From: Mariniflexile gromovii
GTDB taxonomy: Bacteria > Bacteroidota > Bacteroidia > Flavobacteriales > Flavobacteriaceae
NCBI RefSeq assembly: GCF_017814435.1
Contig: NZ_JAGJCB010000006.1
Span: 155,993-219,992, forward strand
Reading direction: 5' to 3'
DNA length: 64,000 nucleotides
The position numbers were made by a program, and so were the translations under genes. Under the pieces are notes generated by a model, which worked only from the letters and a program-made list of their open reading frames with translations, was not told the origin of the DNA and did no database searches. Each line of letters starts with the position of its first letter. Position 1 is the first letter of the stretch. This document shows, piece by piece, positions 1 to 7,472 of this stretch.

Positions 1-1017
1 CAACTATTGAAAGCCATAAAAGAAATAAATGATCCAGATTTAAAATTCACTATACATACCAGTTTTGAAAATTTAATCAAAAGAAAATTTGGAACTTATT
101 TCACATATAAAGTTTATCTGGGTGCAAGACGCTATAAAATGACCCGCGTTAGAAAAAAATATGACGTATGGCATTCCGTAAACCAAAACACAAAAATAGA
201 ACCTTTTAATAAAATTCCGTACGTGTTGACCGTACATGATGTTAATTTTATTGAAGAAATATCAAATAATATGGACCATGAACGAAACATATTATTTAAA
301 GAAAAAATAGAAAGAGCACATGCTATTACTTACATTTCGGAATTTGCTAAACAATCTACCCATCAACACTTTAAAATCCCAGAGGGGATGCCAGAATATG
401 TTATTTATAATGGCAACCCAACCAGTGAATTCATAGATCTAACAGGTTTTACAACAAACATTAATACGGAACAGCCGTATTTGTTTGCATTGGGTGACTT
501 TTTAGAACGGAAAAATTTTCACCTATTAGTTGAAATGTTACAGCATTTGCCAGAACTCAATTTAATTATTGCAGGAAACAGCGATCGCCCATATGGTGCC
601 GTGGTTTTGGAGAAAATAGAAAGTCTGTCGTTACAAAACAGGGTTTTTTTAACGGGAAGAATTTCAGAAAAAGAAAAACAATTCTATTTAAAAAACTGCA
701 CAGCATTTGTATATCCATCGCTAAGGGAAGGTTTTGGATTACCAATAATAGAAGCCATGAAATTTGGAATTCCCATTATGCTAGCCAATACATCATCATT
801 ACCAGAAATTGGAGGTGAACATGCATTCTATTGGAACGAACTAGAACCAAAAAAAATGGCTCACACACTTTTAGAAAGTCTTAAAACATACAACAACAAC
901 CCTTCATTTTATAAAAACAAATATATTGAAAGAGCAAACAGTTTTACTTGGGAAAACGCTGCAAAACAATATATTGATGTCTATAAAACCGTCATTAAAA
1001 ATGCAAAACGAAATTAA
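1..1017 (+). CDS. Glycosyltransferase family 4 (GT-B), 5' end outside window
   Basis: The reading frame is open from base 1, so the start lies upstream; the TTG at 7 is probably internal. The visible C-terminal part carries the nucleotide-sugar-binding half of a GT-B enzyme: a 'LGDFLERKNFH' segment, a 'VFLTGRIS' strand, and the E-x7-E signature in 'EGFGLPIIEAM' followed by 'SSLPEIGG'. Enzymes of this family transfer a sugar from a nucleotide donor to glycans or lipids at the cytoplasmic membrane; the acceptor cannot be predicted here. The stop codon overlaps the start of the next gene by 17 nt, so the two are probably co-transcribed. The family call is firm; the substrate is unknown. Confidence 0.88.
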   Translation, partial: QLLKAIKEINDPDLKFTIHTSFENLIKRKFGTYFTYKVYLGARRYKMTRVRKKYDVWHSVNQNTKIEPFNKIPYVLTVHDVNFIEEISNNMDHERNILFKEKIERAHAITYISEFAKQSTHQHFKIPEGMPEYVIYNGNPTSEFIDLTGFTTNINTEQPYLFALGDFLERKNFHLLVEMLQHLPELNLIIAGNSDRPYGAVVLEKIESLSLQNRVFLTGRISEKEKQFYLKNCTAFVYPSLREGFGLPIIEAMKFGIPIMLANTSSLPEIGGEHAFYWNELEPKKMAHTLLESLKTYNNNPSFYKNKYIERANSFTWENAAKQYIDVYKTVIKNAKRN

Positions 1018-1561
1018 AAAAGCCTTAGATATATTAAAAAATGGTGGCCTTATTCTATATCCAACCGATACCGTTTGGGGTATTGGTTGCGATGCCACAA
1101 ACCCCGAAGCCGTTAAAAAAGTGTACGCCCTAAAACAACGGGAGGATAGTAAAGCCTTAATTTGTTTAGTTGCTGATGATAGAATGCTGAAGAAATACGT
1201 AAAAAACGTGCCGGAAGTTGCATTAAACATTATAGATATTACCGATAAACCTACAACGATAATTTATGATGATGCACAAAATTTAGCTTCAAATTTGGTA
1301 GCCGAAGATGGCACAATAGCCATTAGAATTCCAGATGATGAATTTTGTTTTCAACTTTGCAGAAAGCTAAATGGCGCCATTGTTTCAACATCGGCAAATA
1401 TTAGTGGGTTCCCAACCCCAAATTCGTTTAAAGAAATACAACAAGAGGTTTTAAAAGGTGTAGACTATGTTGTAAATTTGCACCACGAAAAAATTTGCAA
1501 CAAACCATCGTCAATTATTAAGTTAAGTAATAATGGTGTTGTGAAGATTATTCGGGAATAA
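1001..1561 (+). CDS. tsaC: L-threonylcarbamoyladenylate synthase (TsaC/YrdC type)
   Basis: This 186-aa protein makes threonylcarbamoyl-AMP from threonine, bicarbonate and ATP, the first step of t6A37 modification of ANN-decoding tRNAs in the cytoplasm. The single YrdC domain is visible as 'YPTDTVWGIGCDA' near residue 18, a K-x-R ('KQRE') motif near 45, 'KPTTIIYDD', 'AIRIPDD' and the nucleotide-binding 'STSANISG' near 125. The ATG at 1001 puts the YrdC domain at the usual N-terminal position; an in-frame ORF reaches back to 926, but that would add residues inside the glycosyltransferase gene. The length fits the short TsaC form rather than two-domain Sua5. A YciO-type paralogue is less likely given the canonical active-site motifs. 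Confidence 0.9.
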   Translation: MQNEIKKALDILKNGGLILYPTDTVWGIGCDATNPEAVKKVYALKQREDSKALICLVADDRMLKKYVKNVPEVALNIIDITDKPTTIIYDDAQNLASNLVAEDGTIAIRIPDDEFCFQLCRKLNGAIVSTSANISGFPTPNSFKEIQQEVLKGVDYVVNLHHEKICNKPSSIIKLSNNGVVKIIRE

Positions 1562-1562
1562 T

Positions 1563-1586
1563 ATTACCGCGAATTCGCAAATTATT
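1563..1586 (+). repeat. Left arm of inverted repeat around GxxExxY gene
   Basis: The arm contains the perfect 10-bp palindrome GCGAATTCGC. It begins two bases after the tsaC stop codon and ends 11 bases before the GxxExxY ATG, so it forms the 5' leader of that gene. Confidence 0.8.
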
Positions 1587-1597
1587 TTTTATTATAA

Positions 1598-1984
1598 ATG
1601 GAAGATGATTACATTTTCAAAGAGGAAAACTATCAATTAGTTGGTATTCTTTTTGAGGTTCATAAAAATCTTGGTAAAGGTTTCTCTGAAATCGTATATA
1701 AAGATGCTTTAGAATATGAATTCAATAGAAACAATATTCCCTTTGAAAGAGAAAAAGAATTTAAAGTTAAATACAAAGACACTTTTTTAAAACACAAATT
1801 TTATGCTGATTTTGTTGTGTTTAATAATATTATTTTAGAAATAAAAACAGTAGAGTGCTTTAATGCTAACCATTATAACCAATGTCTTAATTATTTAAAA
1901 ATATCTGGTTATAAATTAGCACTTTTGGCCAATTTTAACTCAATTTCCTTGGAATACAAACGCATTATAGATTCAAAGAAATAA
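1598..1984 (+). CDS. GxxExxY family protein (PD-(D/E)XK-like fold)
   Basis: This 128-aa protein carries the family-defining motif in 'GKGFSEIVY' (G-x-x-E-x-x-Y) near residues 27-35. A '[21 protein letters not shown]' region near 68-88 has the D-x(n)-E-x-K spacing of the PD-(D/E)XK nuclease superfamily. Full length for the family is about 120-135 aa, so it appears intact. Members are scattered widely in bacteria and the function is not established; nuclease activity is a fold-based guess. Its stop codon lies inside the right inverted-repeat arm and its leader inside the left arm. The neighbours (tsaC, cca) look unrelated, which supports a later insertion. Confidence 0.85.
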   Translation: MEDDYIFKEENYQLVGILFEVHKNLGKGFSEIVYKDALEYEFNRNNIPFEREKEFKVKYKDTFLKHKFYADFVVFNNIILEIKTVECFNANHYNQCLNYLKISGYKLALLANFNSISLEYKRIIDSKK

Positions 1985-2006
1985 TAATTTGCGAATTTGC
2001 GGTAAG
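1983..2006 (-). repeat. Right arm of inverted repeat around GxxExxY gene
   Basis: The reverse complement matches the left arm at 22 of 24 positions. It contains two tandem AATTTGCG octamers at 1986-2001. It supplies the entire leader of cca, whose ATG is at 2010, and a spurious in-frame TTG at 1989. Confidence 0.8.
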
Positions 2007-2009
2007 AAT

Positions 2010-3428
2010 ATGAATTACAAACAAGCTTTACAACATCCCATTTTTAAAATAATATCAAAATCTGCCAAAGAACTAAATGTAGATAGTTACGTTATTGGCG
2101 GTTTTGTACGCGATTTTATTTTAAAACGTGGCACAGCTAAAGATATTGATGTGGTTGCCATTGGCGATGGCATAAAACTTGCCAAACAAGTGGCAAAAAA
2201 CCTGCCCAACAAACCAAAAGTTCAGGTTTTTAAAACCTATGGTACCGCCATGCTTCTTTACGATGATATTGAGGTAGAATTTGTTGGTGCCAGAAAAGAA
2301 TCATACACCGAAAATAGTAGAAATCCTGCCGTTGAAAACGGCACTTTGGAAGACGACCAAAACCGTAGAGATTTTACCATAAACGCCTTGGCTTTAGACT
2401 TAAATGAGGCTAATTACGGCAACTTGCTAGACCCTTTTAACGGCATTGCAGATTTAGAAAACAAAATCATCCGTACACCGTTAAACCCCGATATCACCTA
2501 TAGCGATGACCCATTGCGAATGATGCGCGCCATAAGATTTGCAACACAACTGAATTTCACCATAGAAAAAAGCTCTCTAGATGCCATTTCAAGAAATTCC
2601 GAAAGAATAAAAATCATCACCAACGAGCGTATTGTAGTAGAACTGAATAAAATTTTAGAAAGTGAAACTCCTTCAATTGGCTTTCTTTTACTTGAAAAAA
2701 CAGGATTATTACAATACATTTTACCCGAACTTATAGCCTTAAAAGGTATTGATGAAGTAGATGGTCAACGCCATAAAGACAATTTTTACCATACTCTAGA
2801 AGTCGTAGATAACATTGCCCAAAACACCAATGATCTATGGTTACGTTGGGCTGCATTATTGCACGATATAGGAAAAGCGCCTACAAAAAAATTTAGCAAA
2901 AAAGTAGGTTGGACATTTCATGGGCATGAGTTTGAAGGTTCTAAAATGGTATACCGTTTATTCAAAAGATTGAAAATGCCTTTGAATGAAAAAATGAAGT
3001 TTGTTCAGAAAATGGTATTCATGAGTTCGCGCCCTATTGTATTGGCTAACGATGAAGTTACAGATTCTGCTGTTAGAAGATTGGTTTTTGATGCCGGTGA
3101 ATTTGTAGACGATTTAATGACGCTATGTGAAGCAGACATCACCACGAAAAACCCTAAAAAATTCAACAAATACCATAACAACTTTAAAATTGTTAGAGAA
3201 AAAATTATTGAAGTAGAAGAACGTGACCATGTTCGTAATTTCCAACCTCCAATTTCGGGTGAAGAAATTATGAAAACCTTCAATTTAAAACCTTCAAAAG
3301 AAATTGGCATCATTAAAGAGACCATTAAAGAAGCCATTTTAGAAGGCATCATTCCTAACGAACATGACGCCGCTTATAAATTGATGTTGAAGGAAGGTGA
3401 ACGACTTGGATTAACAATTAACAATTAA
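2010..3428 (+). CDS. cca: CCA tRNA nucleotidyltransferase with HD domain
   Basis: This 472-aa enzyme adds or repairs the 3'-CCA end of tRNAs using CTP and ATP. The class II nucleotidyltransferase head shows '[12 protein letters not shown]' near residue 28 and the metal-binding D-x-D in 'KDIDVVAIG'. '[12 protein letters not shown]' near 125 and '[16 protein letters not shown]' near 165 are the NTP-recognition neck motifs. A C-terminal HD domain follows, with 'HTLEVVDN' and 'LLHDIGKAP', as in many bacterial CCA/poly(A) polymerase proteins. The ATG at 2010 is preferred over a TTG at 1989, which lies inside the repeat arm. A heptanucleotide repeat covers the last codons and the stop. Confidence 0.93.
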   Translation: MNYKQALQHPIFKIISKSAKELNVDSYVIGGFVRDFILKRGTAKDIDVVAIGDGIKLAKQVAKNLPNKPKVQVFKTYGTAMLLYDDIEVEFVGARKESYTENSRNPAVENGTLEDDQNRRDFTINALALDLNEANYGNLLDPFNGIADLENKIIRTPLNPDITYSDDPLRMMRAIRFATQLNFTIEKSSLDAISRNSERIKIITNERIVVELNKILESETPSIGFLLLEKTGLLQYILPELIALKGIDEVDGQRHKDNFYHTLEVVDNIAQNTNDLWLRWAALLHDIGKAPTKKFSKKVGWTFHGHEFEGSKMVYRLFKRLKMPLNEKMKFVQKMVFMSSRPIVLANDEVTDSAVRRLVFDAGEFVDDLMTLCEADITTKNPKKFNKYHNNFKIVREKIIEVEERDHVRNFQPPISGEEIMKTFNLKPSKEIGIIKETIKEAILEGIIPNEHDAAYKLMLKEGERLGLTINN

Positions 3429-3452
3429 CAATTAACAATTAACAATTAACAA
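3411..3452 (+). repeat. Six tandem copies of the heptamer TTAACAA
   Basis: Six perfect 7-bp units run from the last codons of cca across its stop (3426-3428) into the intergenic region. Because 7 is not a multiple of 3, gain or loss of a unit shifts frame, but every frame of the repeat meets TAA within 21 bases, so only the last residues would change. Confidence 0.9.
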
Positions 3453-3505
3453 AACTAAAAAAACACTCTCGCGCACTACTGAGAGGATCTATAAAAAATT
3501 TATCC

Positions 3506-3570
3506 CCTCGAGCGCAGTCGAGAGGCTATAAACATTAAAAGGAATAGGTCTCGACTGCGCTCGACCTGAC
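3506..3570. repeat. Inverted pair of the CTCGACTGCGCTCGA dispersed palindrome
   Basis: Bases 3508-3523 and 3549-3564 are perfect 16-bp reverse complements, able to form a long hairpin with a 25-base loop just upstream of ctaA. The right copy ends with CTGACA, an ending also seen in the copy near 53451. A more degenerate relative is at about 3467-3486. Confidence 0.85.
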
Positions 3571-3574
3571 AAAA

Positions 3575-4588
3575 ATGAAAAAGGATAACAAAAAAGTCAT
3601 CTACTGGCTATTAACAGGCTGCTTACTGATATTCATTATGGTCATTGTTGGTGGCATAACACGATTGACCGATTCTGGTTTATCAATCTCCAATTACAAA
3701 CTGATTTCTGGCACCATTCCACCTATTGGTGAACAAGAATGGCAAGAAGCATTCGACCTATACAAACAATATCCCGAATACAAAAAACTCAACTATCACT
3801 TTGAATTAGATGATTTTAAAAGCATTTATTTTTGGGAGTGGTTCCATCGTGTTATTGGTAGGGTAATAGGTTTGGTATTCATCATACCGTTCATATACTT
3901 TTTAATAAGAAAACAACTAACTAAAAAAACCATTTTAAAATGCTTGGTTCTTCTCGGGCTTGGTGCGTTTCAAGGGTTTTTAGGTTGGTACATGGTAAAA
4001 AGTGGCTTGGTAGATATGCCCGATGTAAGCCATTTTAGGCTCGCCGCCCATTTAACAACAGCATTCCTAACATTTGCTGCCACACTATGGGTAGCCTTAG
4101 ACCTCATGTTCCCAAACCAAAAACCAGCCAACAAACCCATGAAAAACATCATCATGGTAAGTTATGGCGTGCTGATTTTTCAAATTATTTACGGAGCATT
4201 TGTGGCAGGTTTAAAAGCAGGACTACTTCACAACCATTGGCCCTTGATGAACGAAGGCCAATTTATCCATTTTACAGCTTACACCTTAGAGCCATTTTAC
4301 AAAAACCTGATTGAAAATCCAAGTGGCATTCAATTTATACACCGAACAACTGCTTATTTGGTGGTCTTTTCTATATTCTTAATTTGGAGAAGATCAAAAA
4401 AATTCCAATTAACGCTACAACAAAAAAACGGTGTTAATGCTTTAGTTTTTCTAGTAATAGCCCAATTTATTTTGGGTGTATTTACTATTATTTTACAAGT
4501 ACCGTTATGGTTAGGTATTGCACATCAAATAGGGGCTTTTTTCTTGTTAAGTGCCATGACTTTTACCTTACATCGTTTCACTAAATAG
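3575..4588 (+). CDS. ctaA: Haem A synthase, COX15/CtaA family
   Basis: This 337-aa polytopic membrane protein oxidises haem O to haem A for aa3/caa3-type cytochrome oxidase. It opens with a transmembrane helix and 'GGITRLTDSGLSISNY', the COX15/CtaA signature. The haem-ligand histidines appear in 'WEWFHRVIGR' (near 90), 'HFRLAAHL' (near 152), 'FIHRTTAYL' (near 255) and 'GIAHQIGAFF' (near 320). About eight hydrophobic segments are visible, matching the family's two four-helix bundles. No haem O synthase (ctaB) gene lies nearby. The start follows a dispersed palindrome directly, so any promoter must lie within or before that repeat. Confidence 0.93.
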   Translation: MKKDNKKVIYWLLTGCLLIFIMVIVGGITRLTDSGLSISNYKLISGTIPPIGEQEWQEAFDLYKQYPEYKKLNYHFELDDFKSIYFWEWFHRVIGRVIGLVFIIPFIYFLIRKQLTKKTILKCLVLLGLGAFQGFLGWYMVKSGLVDMPDVSHFRLAAHLTTAFLTFAATLWVALDLMFPNQKPANKPMKNIIMVSYGVLIFQIIYGAFVAGLKAGLLHNHWPLMNEGQFIHFTAYTLEPFYKNLIENPSGIQFIHRTTAYLVVFSIFLIWRRSKKFQLTLQQKNGVNALVFLVIAQFILGVFTIILQVPLWLGIAHQIGAFFLLSAMTFTLHRFTK

Positions 4589-4600
4589 CATAAAATAACA

Positions 4601-4608
4601 TACATTTG
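4601..4608 (+). promoter_or_regulatory. Exact Bacteroidota -7 box TACATTTG
   Basis: TACATTTG matches the TAnnTTTG -7 consensus of the Bacteroidota housekeeping sigma factor and lies 17 nt before the ATG at 4626. A TTTC at 4576-4579, 21 bases upstream, could serve as a weak -33 element. Confidence 0.55.
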
Positions 4609-4625
4609 CAAAATATTTTTTAGTT

Positions 4626-5141
4626 ATGATTTACAGATTTAGAGTTATACTTGATAACGATGTTGACGATGATGTATTTCGCGATTTAGAAATTCGTGAA
4701 ACCGACACTCTTGAAGATTTACACAATATCATCACCCAATCTTTTGGGTTTGATGGTACCGAAATGGCTTCCTTTTATGTAAGCAACAACCAATGGGATC
4801 AAGGTGAAGAAATTTCATTATTCGATTTAAGTGAAGATGCTTCGGCGCGTTTAATGAATGAAACAGTAATTAACGATGTGGTTCACGAAATGCAAACACG
4901 ACTTATTTACGTATACGACTTTTTAAGTATGTGGACATTTTTTGTTGAATTAGCCGAAATTGTGGATGAAGCAAAAGGTGTAGATTACCCAAACCTCATG
5001 TTTGTGCATGGGCAAATACCTGATGAAGCCCCAGAAAAACTATTTGATGTTGATGACGACTTTGATGATTTCGACGAGTTTGAAGACGATTTAGATATTG
5101 AAGATTACGAAGGCTTAGATTTTGACGAAAACTGGAATTAA
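4626..5141 (+). CDS. Plasmid pRiA4b ORF-3-like protein (IS1096 passenger TnpR-like)
   Basis: This 171-aa acidic protein opens with 'IYRFRVILDNDVDDDVFRDLEI', 'TLEDLHNIITQSFGFD' and 'MASFYVSN', the pattern of the pRiA4b ORF-3 family. The last 45 residues are an Asp/Glu-rich tail, which would give a very low pI. Automated annotation often labels members 'IS1096 element passenger TnpR', but no recombinase motif or transposon end is present, so this is best read as a chromosomal protein of unknown role. It has its own good -7 box and is convergent with the minus-strand gene that ends 7 bases downstream. Confidence 0.75.
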   Translation: MIYRFRVILDNDVDDDVFRDLEIRETDTLEDLHNIITQSFGFDGTEMASFYVSNNQWDQGEEISLFDLSEDASARLMNETVINDVVHEMQTRLIYVYDFLSMWTFFVELAEIVDEAKGVDYPNLMFVHGQIPDEAPEKLFDVDDDFDDFDEFEDDLDIEDYEGLDFDENWN

Positions 5142-5148
5142 CCCTAAT

Positions 5149-6210
5149 TTATTTAAAATTAATGGGGTTAATATTTTCATAGTTCTGGGTTAAAAATTCC
5201 AACGATTTTTTCAGTATCTGTCCCATAGAGGTACATTTCATAAATTCAGCATCTAACGTATAATCAAATATTTTCCCCTTAAGTAAATCTATATTTTCAG
5301 GATTCGAAATCACATCTTCCACCATACAATCTATAAGCTCATCAATACGTCCATGAAAACTTTTCAAACGTTTCACTAAAATAGAACGTTCTTCAATTTT
5401 ATATTGGTCTATGGATAGCTTTTGGAAGGTTTCAGAAACCAACTCAACCATTTTTAAATTCTCTTTAAAAAACTGAGGGCGGTACACATTAAACTTTCCT
5501 TCGTATGATTGTTGATCAAAATCAATGGCCCTTATTTTATAAACCACATGGTCAAAATCGTGCGTCGGGACAATCACGTAATTATACGAACGCATATCGC
5601 CCAAAAGCCGAATCATACAGCGCTCATTAAACTTTACAAACTCTTTGGCTATTTGCGATTTTTCTAATTTATCACATTTTGGCAAATGGTTTTTAATAAA
5701 CTCATCACCCGGTATACCCGCAATATGCTCTTCAATCAAGGTATCTTTATAAACCAAAAAATTCAAATTATAGGGAGAAAGCATATGCTCCAATTCCAAA
5801 CCATAAACCCTGGACGCATCGGCAGTTTTAATATAGAAATAGGTATAATTATCATTTAAAATATTTCTTATTTTTATTCTAAAAGGTTTCGAATTTCCAA
5901 ACGTGCAATAATCAATCGCATCCACACTTAAAAACGGAAGGGTGTTTTCATTTCCATCCGAATGCAAAATAGTATACACCTTCTTCAACGACAACTCAAT
6001 TTCCTGACGTTCATACTCATTATAATACACCCGAATCCAAAGGGTATCATTATCCTCTTTATCATAAACCACGATAGACCCTTGAAAACGCAATAAATCA
6101 TCATAAAAAATAGGAATTTTTATATTCCTATTATACTCCGTAAGATACTCATGTAACTTAGTTTTTATTGGGAAAGAAGGTTTCTTCTTAGAAATTTTTA
6201 AATCGTCCAT
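5149..6210 (-). CDS. Conserved unknown protein with kinase-like motif order
   Basis: I do not recognise a named family for this 353-aa protein, which has no signal peptide or membrane segment. Read from residue 120, it shows an ordered set resembling aminoglycoside-phosphotransferase/HipA-like kinases. A beta3-like 'YFYIKTA' (K128) comes first, then an alphaC-like acidic pair (E139, E141) and a hinge-like 'LIEEHIAGIPG' (158-168). A catalytic-loop-like 'GDMRSYN' (D205, N210) and a metal-loop-like 'RAIDFDQQ' (D230, D232) complete the order. The first ~110 residues have no evident motif. It is a stand-alone minus-strand gene convergent with the acidic protein at 4626. The kinase-like reading is inference from motif order only; a structure prediction would settle it. 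Confidence 0.6.
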   Translation of the reverse strand: MDDLKISKKKPSFPIKTKLHEYLTEYNRNIKIPIFYDDLLRFQGSIVVYDKEDNDTLWIRVYYNEYERQEIELSLKKVYTILHSDGNENTLPFLSVDAIDYCTFGNSKPFRIKIRNILNDNYTYFYIKTADASRVYGLELEHMLSPYNLNFLVYKDTLIEEHIAGIPGDEFIKNHLPKCDKLEKSQIAKEFVKFNERCMIRLLGDMRSYNYVIVPTHDFDHVVYKIRAIDFDQQSYEGKFNVYRPQFFKENLKMVELVSETFQKLSIDQYKIEERSILVKRLKSFHGRIDELIDCMVEDVISNPENIDLLKGKIFDYTLDAEFMKCTSMGQILKKSLEFLTQNYENINPINFK

Positions 6211-6243
6211 AGCATATAAAGTTAATCAAAAGTAACAATTTTT

Positions 6244-6447
6244 AGGGCGTTACCACAAGGGTCGGGCTTTCGGCTATATCTTTTGGTTTTTTTGTCATTC
6301 CTGCGAAAGCAGTAATATACAATTAAAACTAAATCTTTCCTTTTAAGGTTATTTCCTTATCAAAAGAAAACCAAAAGGATGCCGCCTCAAATGCGAAGCA
6401 TTCACGATTTCTTTAACTTAAGATAAAATGCCGAGTAATCCCTAACA
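6244..6447. repeat. Foldable ~200-bp intergenic element with imperfect inverted ends
   Basis: This fills most of the 349-base gap 6211-6559. The ends read AGGGCGTTACC on the left and GTTAGGGATTAC (reverse complement) on the right. Inside, ATCTTTTGGTTTT is mirrored by AAAACCAAAAGGAT, so the element can fold on itself. A 'GTCATTCCTGCGAAAGCAG' segment sits in the interior. I recall GGGCGTT...CCCTAAC bracketed elements as common non-coding repeats in Flavobacteriia. The remainder of the gap (6448-6559) is AT-rich leader with nothing else seen. Confidence 0.55.
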
Positions 6448-6559
6448 CATCACAAAATATACTTATTTTTTTCAAATATGTAACAAAACCTACACACTTT
6501 CGTCATATTTTTAAAACTAACCAAAACAGAATCTTAATTCTGAATTAAAATTTTTCATC

Positions 6560-7468
6560 TTGAAACCTATACTTACTATTAACAACCTCACCAAAAAATT
6601 TGGGAATTTAACAGCCGTAAGCAACTTAACTTTCACTATAAACAAAGGCAATGTTTATGGTATTTTAGGACCCAATGGCAGCGGAAAATCCACCACTTTG
6701 GGCATAGTTTTAAACGTAGTAAATAAAACCAGTGGCGATTTTAAATGGTTTGATGGCAACACTACAACCCACAACGCCTTAAAAAAAGTAGGTGCCATTA
6801 TAGAGCGCCCCAACTTTTACCCGTACATGACGGCTACCCAAAACTTAAAACTCGTTTGCAAAATTAAAGGTGTCGATTACGGTAAAATTGACGAAAAACT
6901 GGAAATTGTTGGCCTTTTAGAACGAAAAAACAGCAAATTCAGCACCTATTCGTTGGGCATGAAACAGCGTTTGGCCATAGCCTCTGCCCTACTAAACGAC
7001 CCCGAAATTTTAATTCTAGACGAACCCACCAATGGTTTAGACCCACAAGGTATTCACCAAATACGGGAAATTATAAAACAAATTGCCGCCAAAGGCACCA
7101 CTATTTTATTGGCATCGCATTTATTGGACGAAGTTGAAAAAGTATGCTCGCATGTGGTAGTACTTCGTAAAGGCGTAAAATTATATTCCGGCAGAGTAGA
7201 TGAAATGATCTCCAGTTACGGTTTCTTCGAACTTAAATGCAACAACCAAAATGTATTGGTAACACTTTTAGAAAACCACCCCAGTTTCGGTAGAATAAAA
7301 GTGCAAGAACATTTAGTCACCGCCTTTTTGAAAGAGCCCATGAAATCGGAAGAATTAAACAAATTTCTTTTTGAAAAAGGCATCGTTCTCACCCATTTAG
7401 TGCAACGCAAAGAAAGTTTAGAAGAACAATTTTTGCAATTAACCGATGCTGTACAACACCAAAACTAA
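6560..7468 (+). CDS. ABC transporter ATP-binding protein
   Basis: This 302-aa ATPase energises an exporter at the inner membrane. Walker A is 'GPNGSGKS' (near 37-44), the ABC signature region is 'YSLGMKQRLAIASALL' (near 134), Walker B is 'LILDEPTNGLDP' (near 153) and the H-loop is in 'LLASHLLDEV'. The C-terminal ~80 residues are the extra regulatory segment common in drug/lantibiotic-type exporters. The start appears to be TTG at 6560, since no ATG precedes the conserved N-terminus. The permease gene follows within 5 bases, so the two form a transcription unit. The substrate cannot be inferred. Confidence 0.88.
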   Translation: MKPILTINNLTKKFGNLTAVSNLTFTINKGNVYGILGPNGSGKSTTLGIVLNVVNKTSGDFKWFDGNTTTHNALKKVGAIIERPNFYPYMTATQNLKLVCKIKGVDYGKIDEKLEIVGLLERKNSKFSTYSLGMKQRLAIASALLNDPEILILDEPTNGLDPQGIHQIREIIKQIAAKGTTILLASHLLDEVEKVCSHVVVLRKGVKLYSGRVDEMISSYGFFELKCNNQNVLVTLLENHPSFGRIKVQEHLVTAFLKEPMKSEELNKFLFEKGIVLTHLVQRKESLEEQFLQLTDAVQHQN

Positions 7469-7472
7469 CCCT

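Larger units (their letters stand above)
1563..2006. mobile_element. GxxExxY gene cassette bounded by ~24-bp inverted repeats
   Basis: A single gene (1598-1984) is enclosed by two near-identical arms in opposite orientation. The left arm is 1563-1586 and the right arm is 1983-2006; 22 of 24 positions match when one arm is reverse-complemented. The right arm reads as two tandem copies of the octamer AATTTGCG plus GT, and the left arm has the corresponding AATTTGCG-AATTCGCG. The gene's stop codon lies in the right arm. The unit separates tsaC and cca, both tRNA-processing genes on the same strand. That it is an inserted, mobilisable unit is inference: no transposase and no target-site duplication is evident. 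Confidence 0.5.

Noticed and set aside
3411..3570. CRISPR-like array
   Set aside because: The heptamer repeats are contiguous without spacers, and the palindromes occur as one inverted pair. No cas gene is present.
4087..4314. 75-codon plus-strand ORF inside ctaA
   Set aside because: It lies wholly within a well-supported gene in another frame, is rich in residues typical of shadow frames and has no leader.
4626..5141. A transposon passenger or resolvase, as the usual family label suggests
   Set aside because: No recombinase motif, terminal repeat or transposase is nearby; the protein is a stand-alone pRiA4b ORF-3-like gene.
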